In this document: piece after piece, positions 7,771 to 17,454 of the stretch | Position numbering within the stretch: the first letter of the stretch is position 1 | How the letters are laid out: every line of letters begins with the position of its first letter | Source: Deltaproteobacteria bacterium | GTDB lineage: Bacteria > Myxococcota_A > UBA796 > UBA2385 | Direction: 5' to 3' | NCBI GenBank assembly: GCA_018401435.1 | Contig: JAGYJW010000007.1 | Span: 161,663-225,662, forward strand | DNA length: 64,000 bases | Notes under the pieces: generated by a model | Databases searched by the model: none | What the model was told of the DNA's origin: nothing | The model's input: only the letters and a program-made list of their open reading frames with translations | Translations under genes and position numbers: made by a program

Positions 7771-9429
7771 CTACCTGTTGTTCTGCAGCTTCCAGGACAG
7801 CACCAGGCAAGGCAGCTCCTGGGGCAGGCCGTCCTCGCCAAAGATGCTCTGCATCTCCTTCTCTTTGCCCTCCAGGCGCGCCCGGCAGGGCAAGACGATG
7901 GAGCGCGCGATGGTGCGCGCCGTCTGCTTGAGGGCCCACTCGCCGCCGCTGTCCAGCTGGCTGAGCAGGGCGCTGGGGGGAGAGCTGGGGTCCGAGAAGT
8001 CCACCGACGTGCCATCGGGCTTGGTGAAGTCCATCAGCGGCAGGTCGCCGGCCCAATACTTGGCCACCCGCATGGTGGCGCCATGGGTGAGGGCGGAGTC
8101 CGGGGCGTTGTTGGCGCTCGAACCCAGGTTCTCGGCCAGGCGCCGCAGAATCTTGTTGATGCGCTGACGGTCGTCCTCGCCCTCGACATAGACGCAGAGG
8201 CCCTGGTCGGCCTTGGCATAGGTGCTCTGGAAGCTGCCTTCGGGTACCGGCTGCAAGGCGCTGCCCAGGGTCTCGCCCAGCAGCTGGTCGCGGTAGCCCA
8301 CGTCGTCCAGGCTGGCGGATTCCACCCCGGGCTTGTAGGCGTCGGGCAGCACCGACAGCCCCAGGTGCAGCCCCTGGCGGTAGCTCATGCGCAGGGGGCC
8401 CCGGCCGCAGACCATGCGCCCCGTGCTGTCCTCCCACTCGTCGAATTCGCCGGTGGACAGGCCGGGGGGGGCCGCCAGCCAGATCACCAGGTTGCGGGTG
8501 TGGTTGTCGAAGTCCTCCGACGCCACCACCTCTTCGCGCCAGAGGGCGAAGTCCCGGGCCCGCCCGCGCCCCGACTTCTCGATCAGCCAGGCGTAGCGCT
8601 TGCTGTCGGCCATCAGGTTTCGGGCCTCGGCCTTGACCGCCGACAGCAGGGCGTCGTCTTCTTCCAGGGATGCGCCGATCTGGACCGACCCGGTGATCTG
8701 CCCGGCCAGCTCTGCAAAGTCCCACTCGGCCACATTCTCGCCGCGGTTGGCCAGCACCCCCAGCTGGGTCTCGCAGCTCTCGAGGCGGGTGGTGGTGGTG
8801 CCCAGCTGCTTCTTGGAGCTGCTGCGGCTGCACATGGCCGCGCCACCAAAGATGTAGCCGCCCAGGATGGTGATCCCGAGGAAGATGTTGCGCGGCTGGA
8901 AGATGGCGCCGGACTTGACGAAGATGACGGCGCGCTGGATCAACTGCGCGGGGCCCAGCACCAGCAGGCGGGTCCAGATCTGGCGCTTGCCCTCTTCGCC
9001 CATGCTCTTGGCGCTCAGGCGCCGGCGCCCCACGCCCACCCGCTTTGCGGACTCCTCGCGCTGCTTCTTGATCTCGGGCGGCAGCTCGTCCAGCACCACC
9101 TCGAAGCGGGGCCCGCTGGGGGTCACCAGCGAGAAGCCGTCCCCAGGGCGGATCGCGGTGGGCGTGCTGAGCTGTTCGGGGCGGCGCGCGCCGGCCTTCC
9201 ACAAGAAGATGGTGGCGGTGCGTTCGGCCGGGGCCAGGATGAGGTTGTCGGGGCCCTGGCGGATGACCTTGGCGTGTTCGGCCAGGACGCCAAAGGACTC
9301 GGGCAGGACGATGTGGCAGCGGTCGCGCCCCGATCCCAGGCGCACCTCGAGGCCTTCGAAGGGCCCGAAGCGGGTCCCGCCGAATTCGGGCGTCAGCTGA
9401 AGGTAGAGGGCGAGCTCTTCGAGGGCCAC
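7771..9429 (-). CDS. FHA-domain membrane protein
   Basis: The 552-residue protein has an FHA-like beta sandwich at about residues 25-112 (LEVRLGSGRDRCHIVLPESF, then IRPGDGFSLVTP). A basic linker follows, with one or two membrane-associated stretches (about 150-200, clearest at IFLGITILGGYIFGGAAMC). About 350 residues on the far side have no recognised fold. FHA domains bind phosphothreonine; the S-x-x-H element is degenerate here (LAEHAKVI). A single-span protein with a cytoplasmic FHA domain would relay kinase signals across the membrane. It is convergent with the flavoprotein gene, divergent from the membrane gene at 9540, and close to the vWA and kinase genes. Confidence 0.7.
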   Translation of the reverse strand: MALEELALYLQLTPEFGGTRFGPFEGLEVRLGSGRDRCHIVLPESFGVLAEHAKVIRQGPDNLILAPAERTATIFLWKAGARRPEQLSTPTAIRPGDGFSLVTPSGPRFEVVLDELPPEIKKQREESAKRVGVGRRRLSAKSMGEEGKRQIWTRLLVLGPAQLIQRAVIFVKSGAIFQPRNIFLGITILGGYIFGGAAMCSRSSSKKQLGTTTTRLESCETQLGVLANRGENVAEWDFAELAGQITGSVQIGASLEEDDALLSAVKAEARNLMADSKRYAWLIEKSGRGRARDFALWREEVVASEDFDNHTRNLVIWLAAPPGLSTGEFDEWEDSTGRMVCGRGPLRMSYRQGLHLGLSVLPDAYKPGVESASLDDVGYRDQLLGETLGSALQPVPEGSFQSTYAKADQGLCVYVEGEDDRQRINKILRRLAENLGSSANNAPDSALTHGATMRVAKYWAGDLPLMDFTKPDGTSVDFSDPSSPPSALLSQLDSGGEWALKQTARTIARSIVLPCRARLEGKEKEMQSIFGEDGLPQELPCLVLSWKLQNNR

Positions 9430-9539
9430 GTGCGCTCCGCAGGGGTCGCGATGCTATCAGGCGGGGCAGAGGCTGCCACAGAGGGGGCCGGTGTGCTAGC
9501 CTGCCCCCTCCTTCCGGTGGCCGCCGGGCCGGGCCCCTC
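9430..9539. promoter_or_regulatory. Divergent promoter region between FHA and membrane-protein genes
   Basis: This 110-base spacer separates two divergent genes. A TAGCAT hexamer on the minus strand (about 9451-9456) and TAGCCT on the plus strand (about 9495-9500) match the TANNNT pattern before many starts in this window. No clear -35 boxes are visible. The assignment rests on position and pattern only. Confidence 0.3.
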
Positions 9540-10646
9540 GTGCTGAACATCTTCCTCATCCCCTACACCTGGCTGCGCCACTTCGCGATGGCGCTCTGGT
9601 GCGGTGTGGCTGGCTTGCTGGCCTGGTTTGCGGTGCTCAGCCTCATCGTATCGGGCAAGGTCTACTGGCCCCCCGACGCCGACGGCCCCACCCTGATGGT
9701 CTGCGTGTCGGCGGCGGTGGCCATGGCCGCCATCGCCGGCGAGGGCAGCCTGCGGCGGCTGGGTCCCCTGGGGCAGCTCTGGCGCATCGCGCTGACCGGC
9801 GCCCTGTCGGCCTTCTTCACGTCGATCTGGTACGCCTTCTGGCATGCGATGGCCGGCAGCCTGCTCTTTTCGGGAGACCAGTGGGCGGAGGACGCCGCCG
9901 ACGCCTCGCTGGTCAGCCTGACCTTCCGAATCGGCGCCTTTGCCATGGGCGGGCTGGGCAGCGGCTGCGCCGTGCTCATGCTGCGCATCATCGACGGAGT
10001 GAGCGGAGAGGCCTTGCGCCGCCGCGCGGCCAAGAAGCGCCAAGAGTCCGGCCTGGCGCCCATTCCCCACATCCCGCGCACCAACCCCAGCTTCTTGTCC
10101 CACCTCGCCGGCGGCCTGGCCGCGGGCCTCGCGGCGGGCATGTGCTGGCACCTGCTGGGCAGCGGCTACGAGTACTTCAGCGGCGATCTCTACCTCGCTG
10201 GGGCGGGCATGGGCCTCGCCTGGGGCTTCACCTTCGGTTTGCTCACCTGGACCGTGCCCGACGAGCTCTATGCCGGCTGGGTGCGGGTGCTCTCGGACTA
10301 CCGCTATGGGCGGCGCATCCCGGTGGACGCCTTGGATGGATCCGCAAAAGAGCGCTTTGTTGGCCATTTTCCGCGCGGTCTCGACCTCTATCTGCCCGCC
10401 GAGACCGCCGTGTCCGAGCTGCATGTCTCGGTCGCGGTAGATGGCAAGCGCCAATACAAGGCCCGTGGCCTGACCCTGCAGCCCACGCTGGTGCGGCGCT
10501 TCCTGGAGCGCATCAACCTGCGCTACGACCCCCAGCGGCCCGCCCCCTTGGAGACCCGGCTCAGCTCGGGCGACCGAATCTTCCTGGGCGAGGGCGACCA
10601 GCAGACCGAGCTGGAATTCATCATGCTGCCGCGGGAGGAGCGGTGA
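9540..10646 (+). CDS. Multi-pass membrane protein with C-terminal FHA-like domain
   Basis: The start is a GTG at 9540, giving 368 residues. Six probable membrane spans lie between about residues 12 and 240 (for example MALWCGVAGLLAWFAVLSLI and GMGLAWGFTFGLLTW). The C-terminal 100 residues read as an FHA-like beta sandwich. ERFVGHFPRGLDLYLP corresponds to the first strands, TAVSELHVSVAV to the phosphopeptide-binding Ser-x-x-His region, and LSSGDRIFLGEGDQQTELEF to the last strands. It would be a membrane-embedded phosphothreonine reader. Its stop overlaps the GTG start of the vWA lipoprotein (GTGA), so the two are co-translated. Confidence 0.7.
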   Translation: MLNIFLIPYTWLRHFAMALWCGVAGLLAWFAVLSLIVSGKVYWPPDADGPTLMVCVSAAVAMAAIAGEGSLRRLGPLGQLWRIALTGALSAFFTSIWYAFWHAMAGSLLFSGDQWAEDAADASLVSLTFRIGAFAMGGLGSGCAVLMLRIIDGVSGEALRRRAAKKRQESGLAPIPHIPRTNPSFLSHLAGGLAAGLAAGMCWHLLGSGYEYFSGDLYLAGAGMGLAWGFTFGLLTWTVPDELYAGWVRVLSDYRYGRRIPVDALDGSAKERFVGHFPRGLDLYLPAETAVSELHVSVAVDGKRQYKARGLTLQPTLVRRFLERINLRYDPQRPAPLETRLSSGDRIFLGEGDQQTELEFIMLPREER

Positions 10647-12097
10647 AGGCCCTCCTCGTCCTGCTGCTGCTGGCCCTGGTGGGCTGCGGGGCCGACTCCC
10701 TGGTGCTGATCCCCGGCACCACCACCCGGGTGGGTCCGGTCAGCCAGGAGAAAGGCACCGAGCTGGAGCTGCGCATCTTCCGCGAGGTCTCGGAGTGCGT
10801 GGGCGCCTATATCGCCGGCTCCAAGGACGACTGGGAGCGCCTGAGCCTCTGCTTGCCCCATGTGGACCGCGCCGCCGGCGAGGTGCGCCTGGGCTACCAA
10901 TTCCGCAAGGACGGCGAGGTGGTGGCCCTCCCCGTGTCCAAGGACCAGCTCACCGTCATCCACCAGGGCACCATCATTCAGTCCGGGCGGGATGGGCAGG
11001 ACTTCACCGTCATCCCCCACGATCCCCAGCAGGTGAACCAGCTCTACGTGCTGCTCATCGACGGGTCCAGCTCCATGGCCGAGATGGCCAACCAGAAGCT
11101 CAACCGCATGGAGCAGGTCAAGGCCGCCCTGCGCTTGCGGGAGGTGCAGGACGCCTTCTTCCCCGACGAGGTGAAGACCGGTGTGCTGCTGATGCAGTTC
11201 ACCAGCGGCGAGCCCCAGCCCGTCGGCGGCCAGATCACCCTGCTCGAAAACCGGCGCCAGTACCTGGATGCCGTCTCCCAGCTCCAGGTGCTCAGCGGCT
11301 TCACCCACTTCTACGACGCCGTCGCCTGGGCCGTGGGCCCCATGCTGGATGTCGAAGCCATTCGCCGCTTCGTCGAGGTCCAGGACATGGCCATCACCGT
11401 CATCGCCCTGACGGATGGCTTCAACAACCTCAAGGGGGCAGACGTCTGCCGGGACAATGCCACCCGCCTCGAAGGCCTCATCCGCATGCTCAAGGACGTG
11501 CAGGAGGCCGAAGGCACACGCCTGGTGCGCCGGCCCCGCGTCTATACGGTGGGCCTGGGCAAGCCCATCCGCCCCAGCTTCGAGCTGCCCGACGACTGGG
11601 ACCAGCGGGTCAAGCCCAAGGATCTCTGTGGGCGCTTCGCCGAACGCCGCATCGACTCCGACCTTGAAGTGCGGGGAATCGACAACCCCAGCCTGCTCTG
11701 GATCGCCCGGGCGGGCAATGGCGACGCCTTCGTCAAGCAGGGTCGGGACGGCCTGGGCGAGGCCTTCGCAAGCTCTGCTGCGCGTCGATATGGCTGGTTT
11801 GAGGTGCGTTACCGGGTGGACCCCTTCTATCTTCGGCGGGCCTTCACCACCCGGCTGCGGCTCACCAGCTACCACAGCGCCGAGGCCACGGTGCGCTTGC
11901 ATCCCAGCGCCTGGCTGGACGCCCCGCCGGGCAAGGTCGGCGAAGATGGCTGGACGGGCCCCCGCAGCTATGGCCACACCATGGTTGTGCTCACGCCCCT
12001 GCTCAGCCTGTTGATCGCCCTGGGTTATGTGGGCGCCGCCGGCTTCAATACGCGCCGGGCCCTCTTCGGGCGCACCCGTCGGCGAAAGCGCGGCTGA
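10643..12097 (+). CDS. von Willebrand factor A (vWA) domain lipoprotein
   Basis: The 484-residue protein starts at GTG 10643, overlapping the previous stop. It has a lipobox LALVGC after a Leu-rich signal peptide. The vWA domain begins with LYVLLIDGSSSM, whose Asp140, Ser142 and Ser144 form the MIDAS metal site. Later elements are SGFTHFYDAVAWAV and MAITVIALTDGF, typical of the rest of the fold. A C-terminal membrane span (about 450-472, MVVLTPLLSLLIALGYVG) precedes a basic tail GRTRRRKRG. Two membrane anchors around a periplasmic vWA domain suggest an envelope scaffold that binds protein partners. It belongs to the same unit as the upstream membrane FHA protein. Confidence 0.85.
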   Translation: MKALLVLLLLALVGCGADSLVLIPGTTTRVGPVSQEKGTELELRIFREVSECVGAYIAGSKDDWERLSLCLPHVDRAAGEVRLGYQFRKDGEVVALPVSKDQLTVIHQGTIIQSGRDGQDFTVIPHDPQQVNQLYVLLIDGSSSMAEMANQKLNRMEQVKAALRLREVQDAFFPDEVKTGVLLMQFTSGEPQPVGGQITLLENRRQYLDAVSQLQVLSGFTHFYDAVAWAVGPMLDVEAIRRFVEVQDMAITVIALTDGFNNLKGADVCRDNATRLEGLIRMLKDVQEAEGTRLVRRPRVYTVGLGKPIRPSFELPDDWDQRVKPKDLCGRFAERRIDSDLEVRGIDNPSLLWIARAGNGDAFVKQGRDGLGEAFASSAARRYGWFEVRYRVDPFYLRRAFTTRLRLTSYHSAEATVRLHPSAWLDAPPGKVGEDGWTGPRSYGHTMVVLTPLLSLLIALGYVGAAGFNTRRALFGRTRRRKRG

Positions 12098-12118
12098 GCG
12101 CGACCGCGGCCCGGGCGG

Positions 12119-14496
12119 TTGCCGCTGGGGCAGCCCGTCGCATACCATCGGTCATCCCCGCGCCCCCTGGACGCCCCCCTGGCACGCTTCATCGGCAACT
12201 ACGAGGTCCTCTCCGAGCTTGGCGCGGGCCACTTCGGTACGGTCTACCTCGCGGTGGGCGATGTGCCGGGCCGGGGCATGCAGCCCGGACGGCGGCGCCT
12301 GGTCGCCATCAAGAAGCTCAAGAACACCCGCGACCCCGAGTCCTTGCGGTTGCTGCTGCAGGAATTCGCGCTGCTGGACCAGGTCAAGCACCGCAGCATC
12401 GTGCGGGTCTTTGAATATCTCGAGGCCGAACAGGCCGTGGTCATGGAGCATATCCACGGCGTGACCTTGCGCCGGGTGCTCGATGAGCTCGAAAAGGCGC
12501 GCGAACAGTTCTTTCTGGAGGCGGCGGTCGAGATCGGCGCCGAGATCGCCGACGCGCTCTACCACGCCTACACCACGCCTGGGGACAACGGCGACGCCCT
12601 GCAGTTGGTGCACCGGGACCTCAAGCCCGACAACGTGATGCTGACCCCCCAGGGCGAGGTCAAGATCCTGGACTGGGGGCTGGCCCGGGTGGACAACGCC
12701 GACTTCCGCCGGGAGTCCCGCGACCGCCTGCGCGGCACCCTCATGTATATGTCGCCCGAGCAGGCCCTCAACCGCGATGTAGACCACCGCTCCGACCTCT
12801 TCGCCCTGGGCCTCATCCTGCACGAGCTGCTGATGGGGCGGCCGGTCTATGGGGTGCCCGAAGGCGCGATGGACCCCCTGGCTGCGGCGATGCGGGCCAT
12901 CGAAGGCGGCGATACCTCCCGCGCCTGCGCCGATCTCGAGGCCACCATGCCGGCGGTGGGGCCGATCATCACGCGGGCCCTTCAGCCCCGGCCCGAAGAC
13001 CGCTACCGAAACGGCCAGGATCTGCTGGTAGAGCTGCGCCGGTCGCTGTACCGGGACCGCGGCGCCTATCTGCAGGAATTCTGCGAGTTCTTCTTCGGGA
13101 CCCTCTACGATCCTGGCCCTGCGCCCACCCTGGACGGGGCCCGCACCAGCGGGCGGGGGCAGCGCCTCTCCATCGAGGAGCGCCTTCGACGCTCGATGGC
13201 AGAAGACGGGCCGCCGGCGGGTTCTGCTGATCCCGCCCCCCGCGACCGTCCGCCGCCTGGGGTCGCCGCCTTGCGCTCCAGCGCGGGCCGCGCGGCCGCC
13301 CCGTCCGCATCCCCCCCCCGGGCACCCCAATCCTCAGGAGCAGAGATGGCTGGCCAAGGTTCTTCCGGCAATGGCCCCCCCCGGCCACCGGTGGGCGGCG
13401 GCGCCTCTCGGGCGGCCCCCTTCAAGCCCGGCGGCCCCCCTGCGCCCAGCCCCCGCAAGGCCCTGGGCAACCGGCGGCCCGACGAGACGGGCATGCTGGA
13501 GATGGTGCCGCTGCGGGACGATGACGACGAGGCCTCCTCCGATGGCGATCCCAGCGCCACCGCCTTCTTCGCCATCCCGGCCCCGGGACCGAGCGGGCGC
13601 GCCCATGGCGGCCCCGCCCATGAGCCCACGTGGCCAGCGCCGCCGCCCCCCAGCGGGTCGGCTGCAAATGCCGCCCTCGCCGCCTCTCCACCCTGGGCCT
13701 CCGCCCATGCCCGGCGGGCCGCGCGCCGCCCCCGCCGATGGGCGGCCCGCCCATGGCACCCCCGATGGGCCCGCCCATGGGGGCGCCGCCCATGGGGCCG
13801 CCGATGGGCCCGATGGGTGGCCAGCCGCCGATGATCCAGGGCCCCATCGCCGGCTATGGCGGGGCCCAGACCCCCTTCCAGGTGCAAGGCCCCCAGCCCG
13901 GAGATGCCGGCGCCGCAAGCGACAAGGGCCGCACCCAGTCGCACCGCGTCTATGCGCTGGTCCTGGGCGTGGTCTTCCTGGTGGGCGTCGCCACCCTGGC
14001 GGCGGTGTGGCTGCGGCCGGGCAAGGGCGGGGTGGAGGGCGGCGAGACCGTCGCGACCAACAGCACCGCCCCGGTGGTCAATACCACCACCGAAAAGAAG
14101 CCCAGGTCCAAGGCCCGACGAGGCGACACGGGAGAACCAGCCGCCGCGCCTGAACCCCGGCGCAGCCCGCCTTCGGGGGGCGGCTCCAAGAAGAGCTCCG
14201 GTGGCAGCACCGCTGCGGCCTCCTCGGCCCCGCCCGCCCCGCGCACCACCAGCAACCCGGCCAGCCTCACCATCACCCTGGCGGGCGCTGCGGGGATCTC
14301 CGGCGTCGAGGTCTCGTGCCCCAGCGGCTTCCGCGATCGCAAGTCGATCTCGTCGGGGCCCGTGGTCTTCTCGGGTGTACCCAAGGAGGCCTGCACCCTC
14401 TTCTTCCGGGGGGCGGCCATGGCCAAGTACTACCCGGTCTCCGGCGGTCAGAACCTCAACTGCACCATCTCGGGCACCCAGGGACTCTGCAACTGA
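12119..14496 (+). CDS. Membrane Ser/Thr protein kinase with exported C-terminal domain (frameshifted linker)
   Basis: The kinase domain (about 27-305) is intact. It has the glycine loop GAGHFGTVY, VAIKK (Lys65), HRDLKPDN (Asp167) and DWG (Asp185, in place of DFG), with YMSPEQ and DHRSDLFALGLILHELL. A long Pro/Gly/Ala linker changes frame twice, near 13600 and 13725, inside PMG-rich repeats. The plus-1 frame then carries the membrane span YALVLGVVFLVGVATLAA (about 13950-14010) and a compact exported domain ending in GTQGLCN. All catalytic residues are present, so it should phosphorylate Ser/Thr. Likely partners are the neighbouring FHA proteins. The start is a TTG at 12119; a TACCAT -10-like element at 12143 lies after it, so the true start may be a rare codon nearer 12170. 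Confidence 0.85.
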
Positions 14497-14504
14497 CCCC
14501 GTGA

Positions 14505-14510
14505 TAGGCT
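14505..14510 (+). promoter_or_regulatory. -10-like element TAGGCT
   Basis: GTGATAGGCT lies immediately after the kinase stop and about 25 bases before the ATG at 14535, followed by the Shine-Dalgarno-like TCGGAG. It matches the TANNNT pattern shared by several gene starts here. No -35 hexamer is seen at the expected distance. Confidence 0.35.
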
Positions 14511-14534
14511 TCGGTCCTCCTCGGAGTGCCACCG

Positions 14535-16487
14535 ATGTTGATGCGGGTCCTGTGCTGCCTTCTCGTCTCCTTCCTGAGCTTCGCTTCGGCGCCGGCCCTG
14601 GCTGAGGAAGCCCTGAGCTTCGACGCGGATCCCCGCCTCGAGAAAAAGAAAGACAAGAAGACCGAAGAAGAGAAGTCCGAAGAAGAGAAGAAGGTCGAGG
14701 CCGAAGAAGAGCGCAAGCGCCGCGAGCTTGTCGCCCGGGTCATCGTGCTCAAGTGGCGCGGCAAGGACACGGACTACGCTGACGAGACCCTGCGCCGCAA
14801 CGTGCGCAGTCGGATCGCCCGCCCCGAGGCCTGGTTCTTCCCCGAGGTCGACCTCTACCAGAACGGGCGCAAGGTGCCCGATCGCACGGTGATCCCGGCC
14901 AACCAGCCCGCCATCGTGCCCGACAGCAGCGTGCCCGCCATCGACCAGCGCTCGGTGGAGGTGCTCAGCCTGCCCTGGAATGCCTACGCCAATGCCGACT
15001 GGTACCGGGTGGCCGACAGCCTGCGCCTGCTGTCCTCTGGCCTGTGGTTCATCGACCGGGTCGAGCTGCGCCGCCCGCTGTTCATGCTCTATGCGGCCAT
15101 CGGCTATGCCTCGGCAAATGCCGACAACGGTGGCCCGCCCTTCTTCGAGGTCATCGGCGGCCAGACCGTCAACTACTACTACTATATGGCCGCCTTGCTG
15201 GCCTACCAGGAGCCCGGCCTGACGGGCAACCTGGCGCCCTTTCCCGAAGCCAAGAACCCCATCGAATATATCCGCTCCCAGCTCGAACAGGGTGCATTCC
15301 CTTCCTTGAAGCTGGACTTTGAGCAGGAGAACGCCTACGACGCCGAGACCTTCAACAACGAATACGAGGTCTTGATCAACGGGCTGCCCATCTCGCTGGA
15401 CGCCAACGCCCGCAGCGACATCTTCCTGGGCCGCACCGACGTCTACCTCAAGCGCAAGGACACCGGCCACGGCCTGTCCGAGCGCATCGAGGTCACCAAG
15501 CTGGAGGACAAGGCCTACTTCGTGCGCGATGTGGCCCGGAAGCGCATGGGCATCGAGTTCATCGACCAGCTCTTCCTCAACCCCAACGCCTGCCTGCCCG
15601 AGGTCGACGGCGACATCCTCAACTTCCTGGCCATCTACCAGAAGCTGCACGACAAGGCCGACGTCTACATTGCGGTCCCCTACAAGGGCAACCCCAACAA
15701 GGTCTGGATCTGGCAATACGACCGGCGGCGGGCCCAGCTCAAATATGTGGGCGGCGGCGCGGACGGCTTCCCGGTGCGCTTCGCCTTCCTGTTCAGCACG
15801 GGCATCCTCTACAACGGGGCCAGCCCGGCCATCGACGCCGACCTCTCCGACGAAGACAGCCTGGCCCCCGACGATGTGGCCAATAGCAACCGCTTCTCGG
15901 TGGACAAAGAGCCGGCCACCATCCCCTTCGACTTCGAGCTGCGGCTGCACTACAACCGCCTGATGGTCAACTTTGGCGCAGAGTTCGGCTACAACGCCGG
16001 AAAGAACGCGAAGTGGCAGGAGTATTACCAGACCCCCGGCAAGCAGAAGGAGGAGGACATCCACACGGCGCGGCTGTCAGACTGCCAGCAGAATGACGAC
16101 GGCAGCTTCACCTGCGCCGACATCGCCGATGTCTTCAACCGGCGGCAGTTCAACCGCCACCTCTACCTGGGCGCGGGCATCGTGCTGGGGCGGGACGCGG
16201 GCATCGGCTTCGGGCCGCGCTTCGCCTTTCAGTGGGGCTGGCTGAACATCCCCCACGCCTTCCAGCCCACCCTGCACTTTGGCTGGGCGATTCAGCCCCC
16301 CATCGGCAACTTCGGCGGGCGCTTCCGGCCGATGATCGATCTCGACCTGCGCGGCGGCGTCGCCATCGCCCGACAGCGCAGCCTTCAGTACGACCTGGTC
16401 GAGGCCACCAAGAACAACTCCGAAAAAGAGGAGCGTCTGGTCGAAGAGGTGCTGGGTGCCAACCTCGGAGTGGGCTTCACCTTCTGA
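14535..16487 (+). CDS. Putative outer-membrane beta-barrel protein with charged N-terminal segment
   Basis: The start is set at ATG 14535 (eight bases after GGAG) rather than an upstream GTG, giving a good signal peptide (LMRVLCCLLVSFLSFASAPA) and about 650 residues. After the cleavage site comes a highly charged Lys/Glu helix (about 30-65, KKKDKKTEEEKSEEEKK), probably a coiled coil. The C-terminal half alternates as beta strands (for example FELRLHYNRLMVNFGAEFGY and LHFGWAIQPPIGNFGGRF) and ends with Phe (GVGFTF), the usual barrel-assembly signal. I do not recognise the family. It sits between a Ser/Thr kinase and an exported protein. An envelope structural or transport role is inferred from form only. 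Confidence 0.65.
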   Translation: MLMRVLCCLLVSFLSFASAPALAEEALSFDADPRLEKKKDKKTEEEKSEEEKKVEAEEERKRRELVARVIVLKWRGKDTDYADETLRRNVRSRIARPEAWFFPEVDLYQNGRKVPDRTVIPANQPAIVPDSSVPAIDQRSVEVLSLPWNAYANADWYRVADSLRLLSSGLWFIDRVELRRPLFMLYAAIGYASANADNGGPPFFEVIGGQTVNYYYYMAALLAYQEPGLTGNLAPFPEAKNPIEYIRSQLEQGAFPSLKLDFEQENAYDAETFNNEYEVLINGLPISLDANARSDIFLGRTDVYLKRKDTGHGLSERIEVTKLEDKAYFVRDVARKRMGIEFIDQLFLNPNACLPEVDGDILNFLAIYQKLHDKADVYIAVPYKGNPNKVWIWQYDRRRAQLKYVGGGADGFPVRFAFLFSTGILYNGASPAIDADLSDEDSLAPDDVANSNRFSVDKEPATIPFDFELRLHYNRLMVNFGAEFGYNAGKNAKWQEYYQTPGKQKEEDIHTARLSDCQQNDDGSFTCADIADVFNRRQFNRHLYLGAGIVLGRDAGIGFGPRFAFQWGWLNIPHAFQPTLHFGWAIQPPIGNFGGRFRPMIDLDLRGGVAIARQRSLQYDLVEATKNNSEKEERLVEEVLGANLGVGFTF

Positions 16488-16512
16488 CGCAGCCGAATTG
16501 CTCGGTTAGGGT
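16484..16512 (+). promoter_or_regulatory. Sigma-70-like promoter CTGACG-N17-TAGGGT
   Basis: A -35-like CTGACG (16484-16489) overlaps the stop codon of the preceding gene. A -10-like TAGGGT (16507-16512) follows after 17 bases, placing transcription start near 16520, 20 bases before the ATG at 16540. Confidence 0.4.
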
Positions 16513-16539
16513 TTGGGGAAGCACGGACCCGGAGGTCAG

Positions 16540-17448
16540 ATGCTCGCCCCTACCCTCTTCCTCGCCACCGCCCTCGCCCAGGCCGCCCCCGCGTCCCCCG
16601 CGGACGGCGGCTTGACCTTCCAGTGGAAGCCCGGCGAGACGGTGAGCTACCTCGCCGAGATGGCCATCGACAGCCCCACGGTGCTCTGGCTCTATGGTCG
16701 AGAGAACGCGCAGGCGCGCTTCTTTCGCATCGAGATGGCCGCCCGATACGACTGTAGCGGCGGGCCCAAGGGCAAAGAGGTCCTGCTCAGCTGCAGCATC
16801 CCCGAGGTTCGCATGGGGGGCACCGCGGTCAGCACCGACCAGGACCAAGTCCCTCAGATCCTCACCGAGTACCAGGCCCTGCTGAAGTCGGCGACCCTCG
16901 AGATCGTGCTGCGCCCTGACGGCCACATCAAGCTGGTGGACATCGAAGGCATGCCCCAGGACCTGATCCGCGAAAACGACATCCACGAGATGATCCGGCA
17001 GCTTGTGCGACGCTCCGTCTCGCCCCTCGGCATGCAGACCCCCAAGGGCGGCGCCGACCCCGGCCGGTCCTGGCGCCACAAGGGCCCGCCCGCCTTCTTG
17101 GAGTTGATCTCCAAGTACGGCAGCTCGGGCGGCATGCGCTACGAGTACGCGGTTGCGGGCGAGAAAGGCGGCATCACCGCGATCACCGCCGAGGGTGAGG
17201 CCATGGTCGCCACCACCGCCCAGCGCGAGGCCGGCATCCCGGCCTCCCTCAGCATGGTGGCCAACGGCAGCTACCGCTTCGACACCGGCGCGGGCCAGCT
17301 GGCCTATGCCGAGGTCGAGGTCAGCGGGCTCACCACCGCCAGCTACTCGCTGCCGGGCAGCCAGCAGGGCTATGGCTTTGGCGCCCGCATGATGCGCATC
17401 AACGCAGACGGGTCGATCGAGGGCGTCGAAGGCCCGATTCAGCCCTGA
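16540..17448 (+). CDS. Exported protein of unknown function
   Basis: The start at 16540, five bases after GGAGG, gives a signal peptide (MLAPTLFLATALAQAAPA) and a mature protein of about 285 residues. An upstream start at 16513 would bury the signal peptide and lacks a ribosome site. The mature part begins LTFQWKPGETVSYLAEM and is mostly beta strands (RIEMAARYDCSGG, ASYSLPGSQQGYGF). This resembles lipoprotein-localisation or beta-sandwich periplasmic proteins, but I do not recognise the family. It ends six bases from the stop of the convergent eCIS ATPase gene. Its role is unknown; being next to the injection-system locus may be coincidental. Confidence 0.7.
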   Translation: MLAPTLFLATALAQAAPASPADGGLTFQWKPGETVSYLAEMAIDSPTVLWLYGRENAQARFFRIEMAARYDCSGGPKGKEVLLSCSIPEVRMGGTAVSTDQDQVPQILTEYQALLKSATLEIVLRPDGHIKLVDIEGMPQDLIRENDIHEMIRQLVRRSVSPLGMQTPKGGADPGRSWRHKGPPAFLELISKYGSSGGMRYEYAVAGEKGGITAITAEGEAMVATTAQREAGIPASLSMVANGSYRFDTGAGQLAYAEVEVSGLTTASYSLPGSQQGYGFGARMMRINADGSIEGVEGPIQP

Positions 17449-17454
17449 TCGGAC

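Noticed and set aside
8083-9546. 487-codon plus-strand frame
   Set aside because: It is antisense to the FHA gene, whose sequence has a clear domain and membrane span.
9599-10642. Plus-strand upstream extension of the vWA gene
   Set aside because: It overlaps the membrane-FHA gene in another frame; the lipoprotein signal at 10643 marks the true start.
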